This document shows, in pieces, positions 1 to 8,149 of a DNA stretch of 19,541 nucleotides; position 1 is the first letter of the stretch, and each line of letters begins with the position of its first letter. The notes under the pieces are model-generated. The model had not been told where the DNA came from, searched no databases, and saw nothing but the letters and a program-made list of their open reading frames with translations. The position numbers and the translations under genes were made by a program. The stretch lies in NCBI GenBank assembly GCA_028822675.1, contig JAPKDE010000024.1, positions 1 through 19,541 of the forward strand. The letters are read 5' to 3'. The DNA is from Dehalococcoidia bacterium (GTDB lineage Bacteria; Chloroflexota; Dehalococcoidia; UBA3495).

Positions 1-153
1 CCTCACGCGTAAATTAGTGCCTGGCTGAATTTGAAAAAATTGTACCACAGCAGGCTAATTCTGTGAGAGAATTGCCGTCGAATATACCCCGACCCAAGAG
101 CAGCGTGCCCAGCCCTCAGTTCGGTGACGAATCCGGTGTCCAACGAGGAAGAA

Positions 154-1383
154 ATGGAACCACTCAAAGATATAAAGGTCCTGGCGGTTACGGTGTACCT
201 GGCCGGACCATTCGCCTCCATGAACCTAGCCCGGATGGGTGCTGAGGTTATCAAGGTTGAGATACCAGGCAAAGGCGACCCCGTGCGTGGCAACGGCCCC
301 TTTGCCGGGCCACAGGGTACCAACGCTCAAAGACAGACCGACGACGATATTTCCACCAGGTTCCTCAAGCGCACCCAGGGCGTGAAGAGCGTGACCATTG
401 ACCTGAAAAACCCCAAGGGCAAGCAGATGTTCTTGGACATGGCGAAAAAATGCGATGTTGTTGTGGAGAATCTGGCCCCTGGCTCGCTGCGCCGTATCGG
501 CCTGGGCTACGAAGAAGTTTCAGCGGTAAACCCCGGCATTGTTTACTGCTCAATCTCCGGTTACGGGCAGACCGGGCCTTATAAAGACAAACCCGCCCAC
601 GACCCGCAGATTCAGGGCATGGCCGGCCTGATGGACATCAACGGCGAGGAAGACCGCCCACCGGTGAAAGTCGGGTTCTATATCGGCGATTTAGTTACGC
701 CTATGTTCGCCTGTTACTCCATACTGGCCGCACTTCGAGAGAAAGACCGCACCGGCAAGGGCCAGTATCTGGACGTTTCCATGATGGACACATTGGTGTC
801 GATGATGTTCATGGAGAACCTGGAAGAAGCCATCGCCGACGGCCTGCCGCTGCGCACGGGTAATATCAGCCGCAGCGGGCCCACCGGCCTCTACGAGACC
901 AAGGACGGTGACCTGTCCATCACTGTGACCAGCGACGACCAATGGGGTCGATTATCCAGGGCACTGGATGCGCCGGAGCTGTTGGAGAACCCTAAATTTA
1001 TCGACTACGTGGCCCGTACTGTAAATGTGGAAGACGCTCGCCAAGAGGTGCAGCGTCTGATTGGGCAATACAGGCTGGAAGACGCTGCGAAACGTCTGGA
1101 AGAATTTGACGTGCCCTGCGCCCCGGTGCGCACCGCCGAACAGGTGATGAACGACCAGCATTTCTGGGACCGGGGTAGCCTGCTGCCAATGATGCACGCG
1201 GCCACTGGCAAGCCGGTTGAAGACGCTATCGCCTCCGGGTTTCCGGTTAAATTCTCCGGGGGAGAGCTACCCACCATTGAAGGAGCGCCAACCCTGGGCA
1301 TGCACAACTCAGAGATATTCTCCAAATTCTTGGGCTTAAATGACCAAGACATTGAAAAACTAAAAGAAGAAAAAGTTATCTAA
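154..1383 (+). CDS. Family III (CaiB/BaiF) CoA-transferase
   Basis: Predicted cytoplasmic enzyme of 409 aa that moves CoA between an acyl-CoA donor and a free carboxylic acid; the substrate cannot be told from sequence. The N-terminus carries the family pattern LAGPFASMNLARMGAEVIKVE. The segment GYGQTGPY followed by AHDPQIQGMAGLM places the catalytic aspartate at Asp150, the residue that forms the aspartyl-CoA anhydride in this family. Length is typical of the family. I start at ATG 154 because AGGA at 146-149 lies just upstream; the frame could extend to GTG 124, but that has no ribosome binding site. It heads a plus-strand cluster and is followed 51 bp later by a CitE-like lyase, suggesting the pair activates an acid to its CoA ester and then cleaves or forms a C-C bond. 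The family call is secure; the substrate is unknown. Confidence 0.93.
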   Translation: MEPLKDIKVLAVTVYLAGPFASMNLARMGAEVIKVEIPGKGDPVRGNGPFAGPQGTNAQRQTDDDISTRFLKRTQGVKSVTIDLKNPKGKQMFLDMAKKCDVVVENLAPGSLRRIGLGYEEVSAVNPGIVYCSISGYGQTGPYKDKPAHDPQIQGMAGLMDINGEEDRPPVKVGFYIGDLVTPMFACYSILAALREKDRTGKGQYLDVSMMDTLVSMMFMENLEEAIADGLPLRTGNISRSGPTGLYETKDGDLSITVTSDDQWGRLSRALDAPELLENPKFIDYVARTVNVEDARQEVQRLIGQYRLEDAAKRLEEFDVPCAPVRTAEQVMNDQHFWDRGSLLPMMHAATGKPVEDAIASGFPVKFSGGELPTIEGAPTLGMHNSEIFSKFLGLNDQDIEKLKEEKVI

Positions 1384-1384
1384 A

Positions 1385-1419
1385 AGCTGACCGCTGAATG
1401 CTAGTGGCTGTCAGCTAAC
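1385..1419. repeat. Heptad tandem repeat after the CoA-transferase stop
   Basis: Five consecutive 7-bp units fit the pattern NGCTNNN (first unit agctgac, fourth ggctgtc, fifth agctaac). The array begins 1 nt after the TAA of the CoA-transferase and ends just before the AAGGAG ribosome binding site of the next gene. A second array with the same unit lies at 3087-3114. The period is seen directly; its role is unknown. Confidence 0.65.
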
Positions 1420-1434
1420 AAAGGAGTCCTCACC

Positions 1435-2334
1435 ATGGCAACTCCCCGACCACTGCGGACCTCAATGTACGTCCCCGGCAACAAAGAAGACTGGATGCGC
1501 AAGGCACCCCAATACGGTTCCGACGCATTGATCTTGGACTTGGAAGACTCCGTTCCAGTTCCCAACAAGACCGAAGCCCGAGGCCTGGTCCGAAAGATGT
1601 TGGAGGAACTGGGTGGCGAGAAGCCAACACTGACAGTCCGGGTCAACCGGCTGGAGACGGGTCTCACCGGCGGCGATTTAGAAGCCGTCACCTGCCCCCA
1701 ACTCTACTGTGTGTTGCTGCCTAAGGTTGAAAGCCCGGCTGACGTTATAGAAGTTGATAACCTGCTGTCCCATTTTGAGCGTAAAGCCGGGATGGAAGTT
1801 GGTTCCATTTATATTGACCCCGGTATGGAAACGGCAACGAGTATCCGTTTGAGCTATGAGATTGCCTCATCCTCGCCCCGCGTGGCCCACATGGGCGGCA
1901 GTGGTGGCAAAGGCGGAGACACCTCTCGTTCCATTGGATTCGAGTGGACACCGGAAGGTCTCGAGACGCTGTATCTGAAATCCAAAGTGTTGATTGACGT
2001 CCGCTCCGCCGGAGTGCCCTACCCAATGAGCGGCGGTTGGATGGATATCCACAACCTGGAAGGTCTACGCAAGCTGGCCATCCAATTGAAGCAGTTGGGT
2101 TACACCGGGATGCACCTGATCCATCCCTCCCATGTTCCGGTCGTGAACGAGGTGTTCTCGCCATCCCCGGAGGATGTGAAACATTACCAGGGTCTGATTG
2201 CGGCCATGGAAGGGATGCGCGCCTCTGGCGAGGCAGCCGTTACCTTTGACGGTGACATGGTGGACATTGCCCACGAAGAAACTGCCCGCAAGATGCTGGC
2301 AATAGCAAAAGAGATGGGAGTTGAAGGGGCCTAA
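1435..2334 (+). CDS. CitE/HpcH-HpaI family C-C lyase (malyl-CoA or citramalyl-CoA lyase-like)
   Basis: A 299-aa TIM-barrel enzyme of the citrate lyase beta / malyl-CoA lyase family, which cleaves or condenses beta-hydroxyacyl-CoA esters using a divalent metal. Family blocks are visible in order: SMYVPGN near residue 10, DALILDLEDSV near 30-40, TVRVNRLET with Arg69, VLLPKVESPADV near 93-104, the metal-ligand region METATS with Glu132, GGKGGDTSRS with Asp162, and a C-terminal LIHPSHVPVVNEVFSPSPED block that aligns with the usual IHPxQ segment. The metal loop is glycine-rich and unusual (MGGSGGKGGD), so the substrate may differ from malyl-CoA. AGGAG at 1422-1426 is 8 nt from ATG 1435. The preceding CoA-transferase would plausibly make its CoA substrate. 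Family call strong; exact reaction unresolved. Confidence 0.9.
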   Translation: MATPRPLRTSMYVPGNKEDWMRKAPQYGSDALILDLEDSVPVPNKTEARGLVRKMLEELGGEKPTLTVRVNRLETGLTGGDLEAVTCPQLYCVLLPKVESPADVIEVDNLLSHFERKAGMEVGSIYIDPGMETATSIRLSYEIASSSPRVAHMGGSGGKGGDTSRSIGFEWTPEGLETLYLKSKVLIDVRSAGVPYPMSGGWMDIHNLEGLRKLAIQLKQLGYTGMHLIHPSHVPVVNEVFSPSPEDVKHYQGLIAAMEGMRASGEAAVTFDGDMVDIAHEETARKMLAIAKEMGVEGA

Positions 2335-2347
2335 ACAGCCCTGGATT

Positions 2348-3085
2348 ATGACGCAACAGATAGAACGCCGAATTGCCCTAGATGGGGCAGTCAATTTTAG
2401 AGACCAGGGCGGGTACTCCACCGCTGACGGACGCACCGTGAAATGGCGTCGGCTATTCCGGAGCGACTCCCCAAGCACGCTGACAGACTCAGATGTGCAG
2501 ACCATTACCGGCACACTTGGCCTTACCACGGTTGTTGATCTGCGCAGCACCAACAACGTGTTGGAAGATGGACGCGGCCTGCTGGCCCTATCCGGCATCG
2601 CCTACCACAATTACCCGTTCTTGGAGCGTCGCGGGATTGAACCACCAACCTCCGGCGAGAATACTGAAGGTCGCCTGTCGGCGATCTACCAGTGGATACT
2701 GTTCAACTCGGGCACTCTGATGGCCCAGGCGTTCAACACACTGGCCCAAGATGTGAACCAACCTGCGCTATTCCATTGCAGCGCCGGGAAGGACCGTACC
2801 GGGGTTCTGGGAGCGACAATCCTCTCGGTACTGGGCGTTAGCCGTGACGATATTGTGGCCGACTTCCTGCTGACCAACGAGGTGATTGACGGTATCTTGG
2901 CGCGTATCAAGAAAATGCCAGGATTCCAGCATTCAACCCGAGACGGGATCATGGCTCCCCAGCCAGCCATCGAGAAATTTCTGGACGTAACTCAAAGCGA
3001 ATTTGGCGGCTCCGAAAATTACCTGTTGCGACACGGAGTCCAACAGAGCGTCATCGACGGATTCCGCGAGTCGATGCTCGAGTAA
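2348..3085 (+). CDS. PtpB-like tyrosine/lipid phosphatase (Y_phosphatase3 family)
   Basis: Predicted cysteine-dependent phosphatase of 245 aa. The P-loop HCSAGKDRTG has the CX5R signature with nucleophile Cys144 and Arg150; the lysine after Gly is typical of the bacterial PtpB/dual-specificity branch. The N-terminal block GAVNFRDQGGY and the later RLFRSDSPSTLT and VVDLRS blocks are also characteristic. I start at ATG 2348, 13 nt after the stop of the lyase; an upstream TTG at 2321 would overlap that gene by 14 nt. No good ribosome binding site marks either start, so translational coupling to the lyase is likely. A phosphatase inside a catabolic cluster is unexpected: it could act on a phosphorylated small molecule or inositide, or on proteins. 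The sequence does not decide. Confidence 0.9.
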   Translation: MTQQIERRIALDGAVNFRDQGGYSTADGRTVKWRRLFRSDSPSTLTDSDVQTITGTLGLTTVVDLRSTNNVLEDGRGLLALSGIAYHNYPFLERRGIEPPTSGENTEGRLSAIYQWILFNSGTLMAQAFNTLAQDVNQPALFHCSAGKDRTGVLGATILSVLGVSRDDIVADFLLTNEVIDGILARIKKMPGFQHSTRDGIMAPQPAIEKFLDVTQSEFGGSENYLLRHGVQQSVIDGFRESMLE

Positions 3086-3086
3086 T

Positions 3087-3114
3087 AGCTGTCAGCTGTC
3101 AGCTATTAGCTGAT
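3087..3114. repeat. Heptad tandem repeat after the phosphatase stop
   Basis: Four 7-bp units (agctgtc twice, then agctatt and agctgat) start 1 nt after the TAA of the phosphatase gene. They share period, unit type and position relative to the stop codon with the array at 1385-1419. Confidence 0.7.
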
Positions 3115-3160
3115 ACTATCTAGCGTCGAATAAAACCCGAACCTATTTGGAGGCACGATC

Positions 3161-4177
3161 ATGGCATTTGGTGGAAATGACTGGCTGGCTCTAACTGTAG
3201 AGCCAACCTTAGAGCCTGATATCCCGATCTGCGATCCCCACCACCATTTTTGGGATCTTCGCCCGGCCAGCACCCCTTACCAGCGGTACTTGATCCACGA
3301 GTTGAACGCCGACATCTACAGCGGCCATAACGTTCGCTCAACCGTGTTCGTCGAAGCCCGGTCGATGTACCGAGAAGGTGGCCCCGTGGAGCTGCGTCCC
3401 GTGGGCGAGGTTGAATTCGTCCAAGGTCTGGCTGCTGCCAGCGCTAGCGGTGTTTACGGTCCCGCTAGGGCCGCCGCCGCGATTGTCGGTCATGCTGATC
3501 TTAAGATGGCAGGTAAAGTGGCTCCGGTTTTGGATGCGCTACAGGCTGCCAGTCCCAACCGTTTCCGGGGTATACGCCACAACGTTTCCTGGAACGCCGA
3601 CCCAATATTCCAAGACCGGGAGACCGAGGGCATCATGGCCGACGCTAAATTCCGTGAGGGCGCGGCCGTGCTGTCCAGCAAGGGCTTGTCCTTGGACATC
3701 ATGCTTTCGTTCCCCCAACTGCCGGAACTGGCCGACTTAGCCAAGTCGCTGCCCGACCTGCCGATCATCCTCAACCACGTTGGTGGTGTGAACCGGATCG
3801 GCATTTACGTCGGGAAAGAAGCTGAGGTTGAGGCCGAATGGCGGAAAGGCATCGCCGCCGTCGCCGCCTGTCCCAACGTCACAGTCAAACTTGGCGGACT
3901 GGGAATGCCCCGCTGGGGATTTGACTGGCATCAGAGAGCGGAACCTATCGGCTCCGAAGAACTTTCCGAGGCCATGGCTCCTTGGCTGAACTATGCCATT
4001 GAGCAGTTCGGCCCGGAGCGCGGCATGTTTGAAAGCAACTTCCCGCCGGACAAGGTCTCGTTCTCCTACAACGTCATGACCAACGCCTTCAAGCTGATGT
4101 CCAAAGGCTATTCAGCAACTGAACGGGCGGCCATGTTCCATGACACAGCCACCAAGGTCTACCGAATCGACGTCTAG
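3161..4177 (+). CDS. Amidohydrolase family 2 (TIM-barrel metal hydrolase)
   Basis: A 338-aa member of the amidohydrolase-2 group, which includes 2-pyrone-4,6-dicarboxylate lactonase, fuconolactonase-like enzymes and nonoxidative decarboxylases. The motif DPHHHFWD at residues 25-32 supplies the first-strand HxH metal ligands. RGIRH (His140), LNHVGG (His206) and ESNFPPD (Asp297) match the later conserved positions. The ribosome binding site GGAGG at 3149-3153 is 7 nt from ATG 3161 and fixes the start. The gene closes the plus-strand cluster and could open a lactone or decarboxylate an acid feeding the upstream CoA-transferase and lyase; that link is inference from position. Fold and catalytic class are well supported, substrate is not. 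Confidence 0.92.
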   Translation: MAFGGNDWLALTVEPTLEPDIPICDPHHHFWDLRPASTPYQRYLIHELNADIYSGHNVRSTVFVEARSMYREGGPVELRPVGEVEFVQGLAAASASGVYGPARAAAAIVGHADLKMAGKVAPVLDALQAASPNRFRGIRHNVSWNADPIFQDRETEGIMADAKFREGAAVLSSKGLSLDIMLSFPQLPELADLAKSLPDLPIILNHVGGVNRIGIYVGKEAEVEAEWRKGIAAVAACPNVTVKLGGLGMPRWGFDWHQRAEPIGSEELSEAMAPWLNYAIEQFGPERGMFESNFPPDKVSFSYNVMTNAFKLMSKGYSATERAAMFHDTATKVYRIDV

Positions 4178-4187
4178 CAGGTGATTA

Positions 4188-4219
4188 CCGAGGTCTTTTG
4201 GTCATGCCTGAGACCCCGG
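4188..4219. terminator. Hairpin between convergent genes
   Basis: ccgaggtct at 4188-4196 pairs with agaccccgg at 4211-4219 at 8 of 9 positions around a 14-nt loop. It lies between the stop of the amidohydrolase and the stop of the minus-strand acyl-CoA synthetase, where a bidirectional terminator is expected. There is no T-tract, so intrinsic termination is uncertain. Confidence 0.4.
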
Positions 4220-4243
4220 GGCCGGGGCTAACAAACAGACTGG

Positions 4244-6430
4244 CTAGACCTGGAACACCGCCACAGCGTCGGCGGCCTTCACTCCCTGGCCTTTGGGTAG
4301 AACCATCAGCGGGTTGATGTCCAGCTCTGCCAGGCTGCCGTCCAGTTGGGCGGCCATCTGGGAGACTCGCACCAGCGTATCGGCCAGGGCGTCAACGTCG
4401 GCGGCAGGGCGTCCCCGGAACCCTTCCAGTAAACGCGCGCCTTTAACATCGGCAATCATCTCTAGGGCATCGCTCTTGTCGATTGGGCAGAGGCGTAAGG
4501 CAACGTCGTTGTAGACCTCCACCATCACGCCGCCGGAACCGAAGAGAATCGTTGCGCCCAATTGGGAGTCGTAGCTGACGCCCACGATTACCTCCACTCC
4601 GTCCACAATCATTTCCTGGACTGATACCCCGTTGAGACCATCTCCAACCGCGCCGGCATGGGCGGCGTTGGCTTTGATTGTGTCAAACGCTTTCCGGACT
4701 GCAGCTTCATCCCTCAGGCCCAGCATTACCAGGCCGGCGTCCGTCTTGTGGGGCAGGTTGATTACGTCGGCTTTCATTGCCACCGGGTAGCCAATTTCGC
4801 TGGCTGCGGCCACTGCATCGTCGATGTTTTGCACTAATGACTCACGTGTGACTGGGACTCCCCACTCCGCGATTAGGCCCTTGCTCTGGTGCTCTGAGAG
4901 CGCGATGCCGCCGGTGGTAGTCAGTTTGGAGGCTGCTGCTTGTTGCTCTGCATTAATGGCCGTTGTTTCAGGGAACCCTGATGTGCCACGGTGTCCCAGC
5001 CAGTCGTGGTAATCAATCAGGCTGCGGATACCTGAAGCCAGGCGGTTTGGCGTGTAAAAGACCGGAATGCTGGCCTTTTTTAGCAGATCCAAACCTGCCG
5101 TCTCCTGGCGGCTACCCGTCCAGAGGAACGCCAACGGCATCTCTGTGGCCAGATCGCGTTGGGCGATCACCTGAGTTGCCTGGCCGTCGCCGCCAGAGCT
5201 GGCAACCACCAGCGTGCCCATGGCCGGGTCGTTGGCCATGAACTGCATAATCTCTGGGAAAGAATCGCTGTTGGCAAAGCCAGTTACGTCAGACGGGTTG
5301 GACGCCCAGCCAAAGCCTTTGAGCACACCATTGATGCCGTCGCGGGCGGCGTCGTTCAACACCGGCAAGTCCAGGCCGATCTGGCCGCACATATCGGCAG
5401 TCAGCGAGCTTATTCCACCGGAATGGGAGACCACGGCCAAGCCCTTGGCGGCTGGCGCAGGGGAGTTGGCCAGGAGGTTCGCGACTTCCAACAACTCGTC
5501 GTAGTCGGCGACCCGAATCACGCCGTACTGGGCCAAGGCTGCGTCATAGAGGGCGTCCAGGCCAGTAAGGGCCGCAGTATGTGACTGGGCAGCCTTGGCA
5601 CCCAATTCCGAGCGTCCAATCTTGATGAGAATAATCGGTTTGCCGCGTTCCGCTGCCAGCTTGGCAACCTCGATGAACTTCTTGGCGTCTTTGAAACCCT
5701 CAACGAACCCGGCAATCACCTTGGTGTCGTCATCATCCAGCAGATAGCGCACGAAGTCTGAAAAATCCAGATCGGCTTCGTTGCCAGTGGAGACGATATA
5801 GCTGAGTCCGATTCCGCTGTCGATGGCCCGGTTTAAGAACGGGCCGAACGCCGATGCGCCACTCTGACAAACCAGACCAACCGATCCGCCCAGCCCATCT
5901 GCGCCCCGGGAAGATGCGCTAACCCAAATATCGTCTTTCACGTTGGCCAATCCCAGACAGTTGGGGCCGCTGATGCGGAGACCTGACTCCCTGGCAAACG
6001 TGGCAACCTGCGCCTGGAGGTCGCGTCCTTCCTGGGTGCCCCGTTCAGAAAAACCAGCGGAGATCACAACTGCGGCCTTGGTGCCCTTTTCATGGCTCTC
6101 GGCCAAAACGTCCAAAACCTGCCCGGACGAGACCACCACGCAGACCACGTCTGGCGTTTCTGGTAGAGCGGTCACGCTTGGGTAACATTTGACGCCCTGG
6201 ACCTCTTCATAACGAGGGTTCACCGGATAGACGTTTACCCTTGCTGATGCTTTTAGTGCGGCGGCCAGCATGCGGCCACCGTACGCCATCCTAGGTGATG
6301 CGCCGACCACCGCGATCGAACGGGGGTTGAGCATGTTATGTATCGAAGATAGTTGGTCAGCGGTCCAAGTAGTCAATTTAGGCTCCAAGCGCTCTGGTTG
6401 TATTAAAAAATTCCCACCCGAGGCTACCAT
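4244..6430 (-). CDS. ADP-forming acyl-CoA synthetase, alpha-beta fusion
   Basis: Predicted NDP-forming acyl-CoA synthetase (acetate-CoA ligase family) of 728 aa, interconverting acyl-CoA + ADP + Pi with acid + ATP + CoA. The CoA-binding Rossmann domain begins at NPRSIAVVGASPR; succinyl-CoA-ligase-like domains follow, with AAQSHTAALTG carrying the phosphohistidine (about His284). A C-terminal ATP-grasp domain from about residue 510 shows YPVAMKADVINLPHKTDAG and ILFGSGGVMVEVYNDVA. The start is uncertain: ATG 6430 has no clear ribosome binding site, TTG 6376 has GGAG 6 nt upstream and would give 710 aa, and the frame is open to TTG 6484. It is monocistronic, convergent with the amidohydrolase and divergent from the alpha/beta hydrolase. 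It could harvest ATP from acyl-CoA products of the neighbouring cluster; this is inference. Confidence 0.93.
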   Translation of the reverse strand: MVASGGNFLIQPERLEPKLTTWTADQLSSIHNMLNPRSIAVVGASPRMAYGGRMLAAALKASARVNVYPVNPRYEEVQGVKCYPSVTALPETPDVVCVVVSSGQVLDVLAESHEKGTKAAVVISAGFSERGTQEGRDLQAQVATFARESGLRISGPNCLGLANVKDDIWVSASSRGADGLGGSVGLVCQSGASAFGPFLNRAIDSGIGLSYIVSTGNEADLDFSDFVRYLLDDDDTKVIAGFVEGFKDAKKFIEVAKLAAERGKPIILIKIGRSELGAKAAQSHTAALTGLDALYDAALAQYGVIRVADYDELLEVANLLANSPAPAAKGLAVVSHSGGISSLTADMCGQIGLDLPVLNDAARDGINGVLKGFGWASNPSDVTGFANSDSFPEIMQFMANDPAMGTLVVASSGGDGQATQVIAQRDLATEMPLAFLWTGSRQETAGLDLLKKASIPVFYTPNRLASGIRSLIDYHDWLGHRGTSGFPETTAINAEQQAAASKLTTTGGIALSEHQSKGLIAEWGVPVTRESLVQNIDDAVAAASEIGYPVAMKADVINLPHKTDAGLVMLGLRDEAAVRKAFDTIKANAAHAGAVGDGLNGVSVQEMIVDGVEVIVGVSYDSQLGATILFGSGGVMVEVYNDVALRLCPIDKSDALEMIADVKGARLLEGFRGRPAADVDALADTLVRVSQMAAQLDGSLAELDINPLMVLPKGQGVKAADAVAVFQV

Positions 6431-6456
6431 GCTTTTGGAAGAACTGCGACCAAAAC

Positions 6457-6465
6457 TGCTATCAT
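6457..6465 (+). promoter_or_regulatory. Candidate extended -10 promoter for the alpha/beta hydrolase
   Basis: tgctatcat fits an extended -10 element (TGnTATAAT with one mismatch), about 60 nt upstream of the hydrolase ATG. A near-identical element with perfect TATAAT occurs at 15610-15618. A weak -35 (ttggaa, 6435-6440) lies 19 nt upstream. If used, it overlaps the 5' end of the divergent synthetase gene. Confidence 0.35.
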
Positions 6466-6526
6466 GCTCCGGCTGGTAGTCCAAGACTTACAGCCCAGGA
6501 TTTACGACCACCAACGGGGGTGTGAA

Positions 6527-7258
6527 ATGACCACATTTGTACTGGTTCACGGGGCATCTCACGGCTCTTGGTGTTGGGACAAAGTAGTTCCGCTGCTGGA
6601 GTCACAAGGCCATGATGTGATTGCAGTTGACCTACCGGGTAACACCTACGGCGAGTTTGATGTGCCACCCAGCCAGGTAACTCTCAGTTCCTACGCCGAC
6701 TATGTCTGCAAGGTGCTGGACGAGTTGGACGAGCCGGTTGTCCTGGTCGGCCATAGTCTTGGTGGACTGACCATCACCCAAGCCGCGGAGCACCACCCGG
6801 ACAAGATTCGCTCGCTGGTCTATCTGACCGCGCTGCTGTTCCGCGATGGAACGGCAATGATGCCGGTGGCGGCAAGGGACCCGGAATCAATACGTGCTGG
6901 ATTACAGCGCGATGCGTGGGCGCTTTCTGAAGACCTGGCCACGGTTATTTTTCATGAGGAGTCGCTCAAAAGCCGGTTCTACAACGACTGCTCCGATGAT
7001 GACATTGAGTGGGTCAAGCCAATGTTGGTCCCCCAACCTACTGGTCCACTGATAGACCCAATTCAAACCACGTCGGAGAATTTTGGCCGCGTGCCAAAGG
7101 TCTACATTGAATGCGAGATTGACGGCGCTCTGCCGCTGGACTACCAGAGAGAGATGCAGGCAAACGTCCCCTGTGACCGGACAATTACCATGGGAACGGG
7201 GCACTCGCCGTTCTTGTCAGCACCGGCTGAATTGGTGGCGAACTTAGTTTCGATCTAG
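6527..7258 (+). CDS. Alpha/beta hydrolase (methylesterase / hydroxynitrile-lyase-like)
   Basis: A 243-aa alpha/beta-hydrolase of the compact type related to plant methylesterases and hydroxynitrile lyases, predicted to hydrolyse a small ester. It begins FVLVHGASHGSW, the oxyanion-hole HG motif with the HG(A/S).HG.W pattern of that subgroup. The nucleophile elbow GHSLGG puts Ser77 in place, with Asp199 in ECEIDGALP and His226 in GTGHSPFLSAPAEL completing the triad. ATG 6527 is chosen because a G-rich GGGGGTG tract lies just upstream and the HG motif follows directly. The reading frame extends further upstream but that part has no family similarity. It is divergent from the acyl-CoA synthetase. 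Subfamily call is good; substrate unknown. Confidence 0.9.
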   Translation: MTTFVLVHGASHGSWCWDKVVPLLESQGHDVIAVDLPGNTYGEFDVPPSQVTLSSYADYVCKVLDELDEPVVLVGHSLGGLTITQAAEHHPDKIRSLVYLTALLFRDGTAMMPVAARDPESIRAGLQRDAWALSEDLATVIFHEESLKSRFYNDCSDDDIEWVKPMLVPQPTGPLIDPIQTTSENFGRVPKVYIECEIDGALPLDYQREMQANVPCDRTITMGTGHSPFLSAPAELVANLVSI

Positions 7259-7264
7259 GCCAGC

Positions 7265-7279
7265 GGCTAGGCTAGGCTA
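7265..7279. repeat. Pentamer tandem repeat (ggcta x3)
   Basis: Three contiguous ggcta units begin 6 nt after the TAG of the alpha/beta hydrolase. This is one of several short tandem duplications located at or just beyond stop codons in this window. Confidence 0.5.
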
Positions 7280-7412
7280 GACTTAGGACGAGTCCACGTA
7301 GCCAAACCAGGCGTCCACAGTTATCATGGCACCGACTGGATTAGGTTTGAATCCCGGCAATTTAATCCGAAATTTTACTAGACAAAATTGAACCCAAATA
7401 CCGGAGGCAGCA

Positions 7413-8072
7413 ATGGCAAAGAAAAAAGGCACCGGACTGATGATGGTGGCGGCTGATATACCCGCCGACATGGAAGAAGAATTCAATAAGTGGTACCAAG
7501 AGGAACACCTACAGGAACTGACGAGTGTTCCCGGTATCTTGAATGCTGCCAGGTACGAGGCCACCAAGAGCGGCCCCAAGCATCTGGCCGTTTATGAGTT
7601 GGAGAGCGTTGATGTGGTCAACACTGATGCCTTCAAGAACCGCCCCCGCACCGATTGGGGGCAACGGGTCTCGCCCAGTCTCATTGGCACCAACTTCTTC
7701 AACATTGTTTTGGACATGATTCACCCCACATCGCTGAGTGACGAGATCGCCAACAGTGACATGGCCCCGGCCCTGCAGATTGGCCGCATGGACGTCGCGC
7801 CCGCAGACCAGGATGAATGGAACAAATGGTACAGCGGTGTCTACGTACCCAACTACGAGAAGTGCCCCGGCGTGATCCGTGGCCGTCGCTGGAAGGCCGT
7901 TAAGGGAACCCCAGAATTTGCCACCGTTTACGAGTTTGAAGACGAAAACGTCTCGGAAACTGAAGAGTGGCTGAAACAACGGGAGATTCATCCCGACAAC
8001 GTCCGCATGCGTGACATCATGGCCCACGCTGACAGCTCGCCCGGAATCTGGAGGAAGACCTTCCAACTCTAG
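7413..8072 (+). CDS. Two-domain EthD-like dimeric alpha/beta-barrel protein, copy 1
   Basis: A 219-aa soluble protein of unknown function. Two halves resemble each other: EEEFNKWYQEEHLQELTSVPGILNAARY (about residues 22-49) and QDEWNKWYSGVYVPNYEKCPGVIRGRRW in the second half, each followed by a strand of the type AVYELE or TVYEFE. This xWYxxxHxxxxxxxPG pattern is characteristic of ferredoxin-like dimeric alpha/beta-barrel proteins such as EthD, so the gene encodes a fused pair of such units. The histidine of the WY..EH motif is kept only in the first half. GGAGG at 7403-7407 is 5 nt from the ATG, giving a strong start. A paralogue follows 77 bp downstream. Possible roles include an oxygenase or isomerase accessory or a small-molecule binder; none can be assigned. 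Confidence 0.85.
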   Translation: MAKKKGTGLMMVAADIPADMEEEFNKWYQEEHLQELTSVPGILNAARYEATKSGPKHLAVYELESVDVVNTDAFKNRPRTDWGQRVSPSLIGTNFFNIVLDMIHPTSLSDEIANSDMAPALQIGRMDVAPADQDEWNKWYSGVYVPNYEKCPGVIRGRRWKAVKGTPEFATVYEFEDENVSETEEWLKQREIHPDNVRMRDIMAHADSSPGIWRKTFQL

Positions 8073-8080
8073 GCTCTAGG
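8067..8080. repeat. Heptamer duplication across the stop codon (ctctagg x2)
   Basis: Two exact contiguous copies of ctctagg; the first copy contains the TAG stop of the upstream gene. See the related short repeats after other stop codons. Confidence 0.5.
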
Positions 8081-8089
8081 CCGAATATT

Positions 8090-8121
8090 GCTCTTCCACT
8101 GCTAAAAAGCAGTGGAAGAGC
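8090..8121. terminator. Perfect 14-bp hairpin between tandem paralogues
   Basis: Positions 8090-8103 pair exactly with 8108-8121 around an aaaa loop. It is the strongest stem in the window and lies in the 77-bp gap between the two paralogues, ending 28 nt before the second ATG. Only two T residues follow the stem, so it may be an mRNA processing, stability or attenuation element rather than a full intrinsic terminator. Confidence 0.65.
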
Positions 8122-8149
8122 TTAACCCCACGAAGGACCGCAACCAACT

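Noticed and set aside
1..153. A partial gene or promoter at the left edge
   Set aside because: No coding frame has recognisable sequence and candidate -35/-10 boxes are too weak to report; this stretch is treated as leader DNA of the CoA-transferase.
4188..4219. A regulatory RNA between the convergent genes
   Set aside because: The gap is only 66 bp with one imperfect hairpin; a terminator is the simpler reading.
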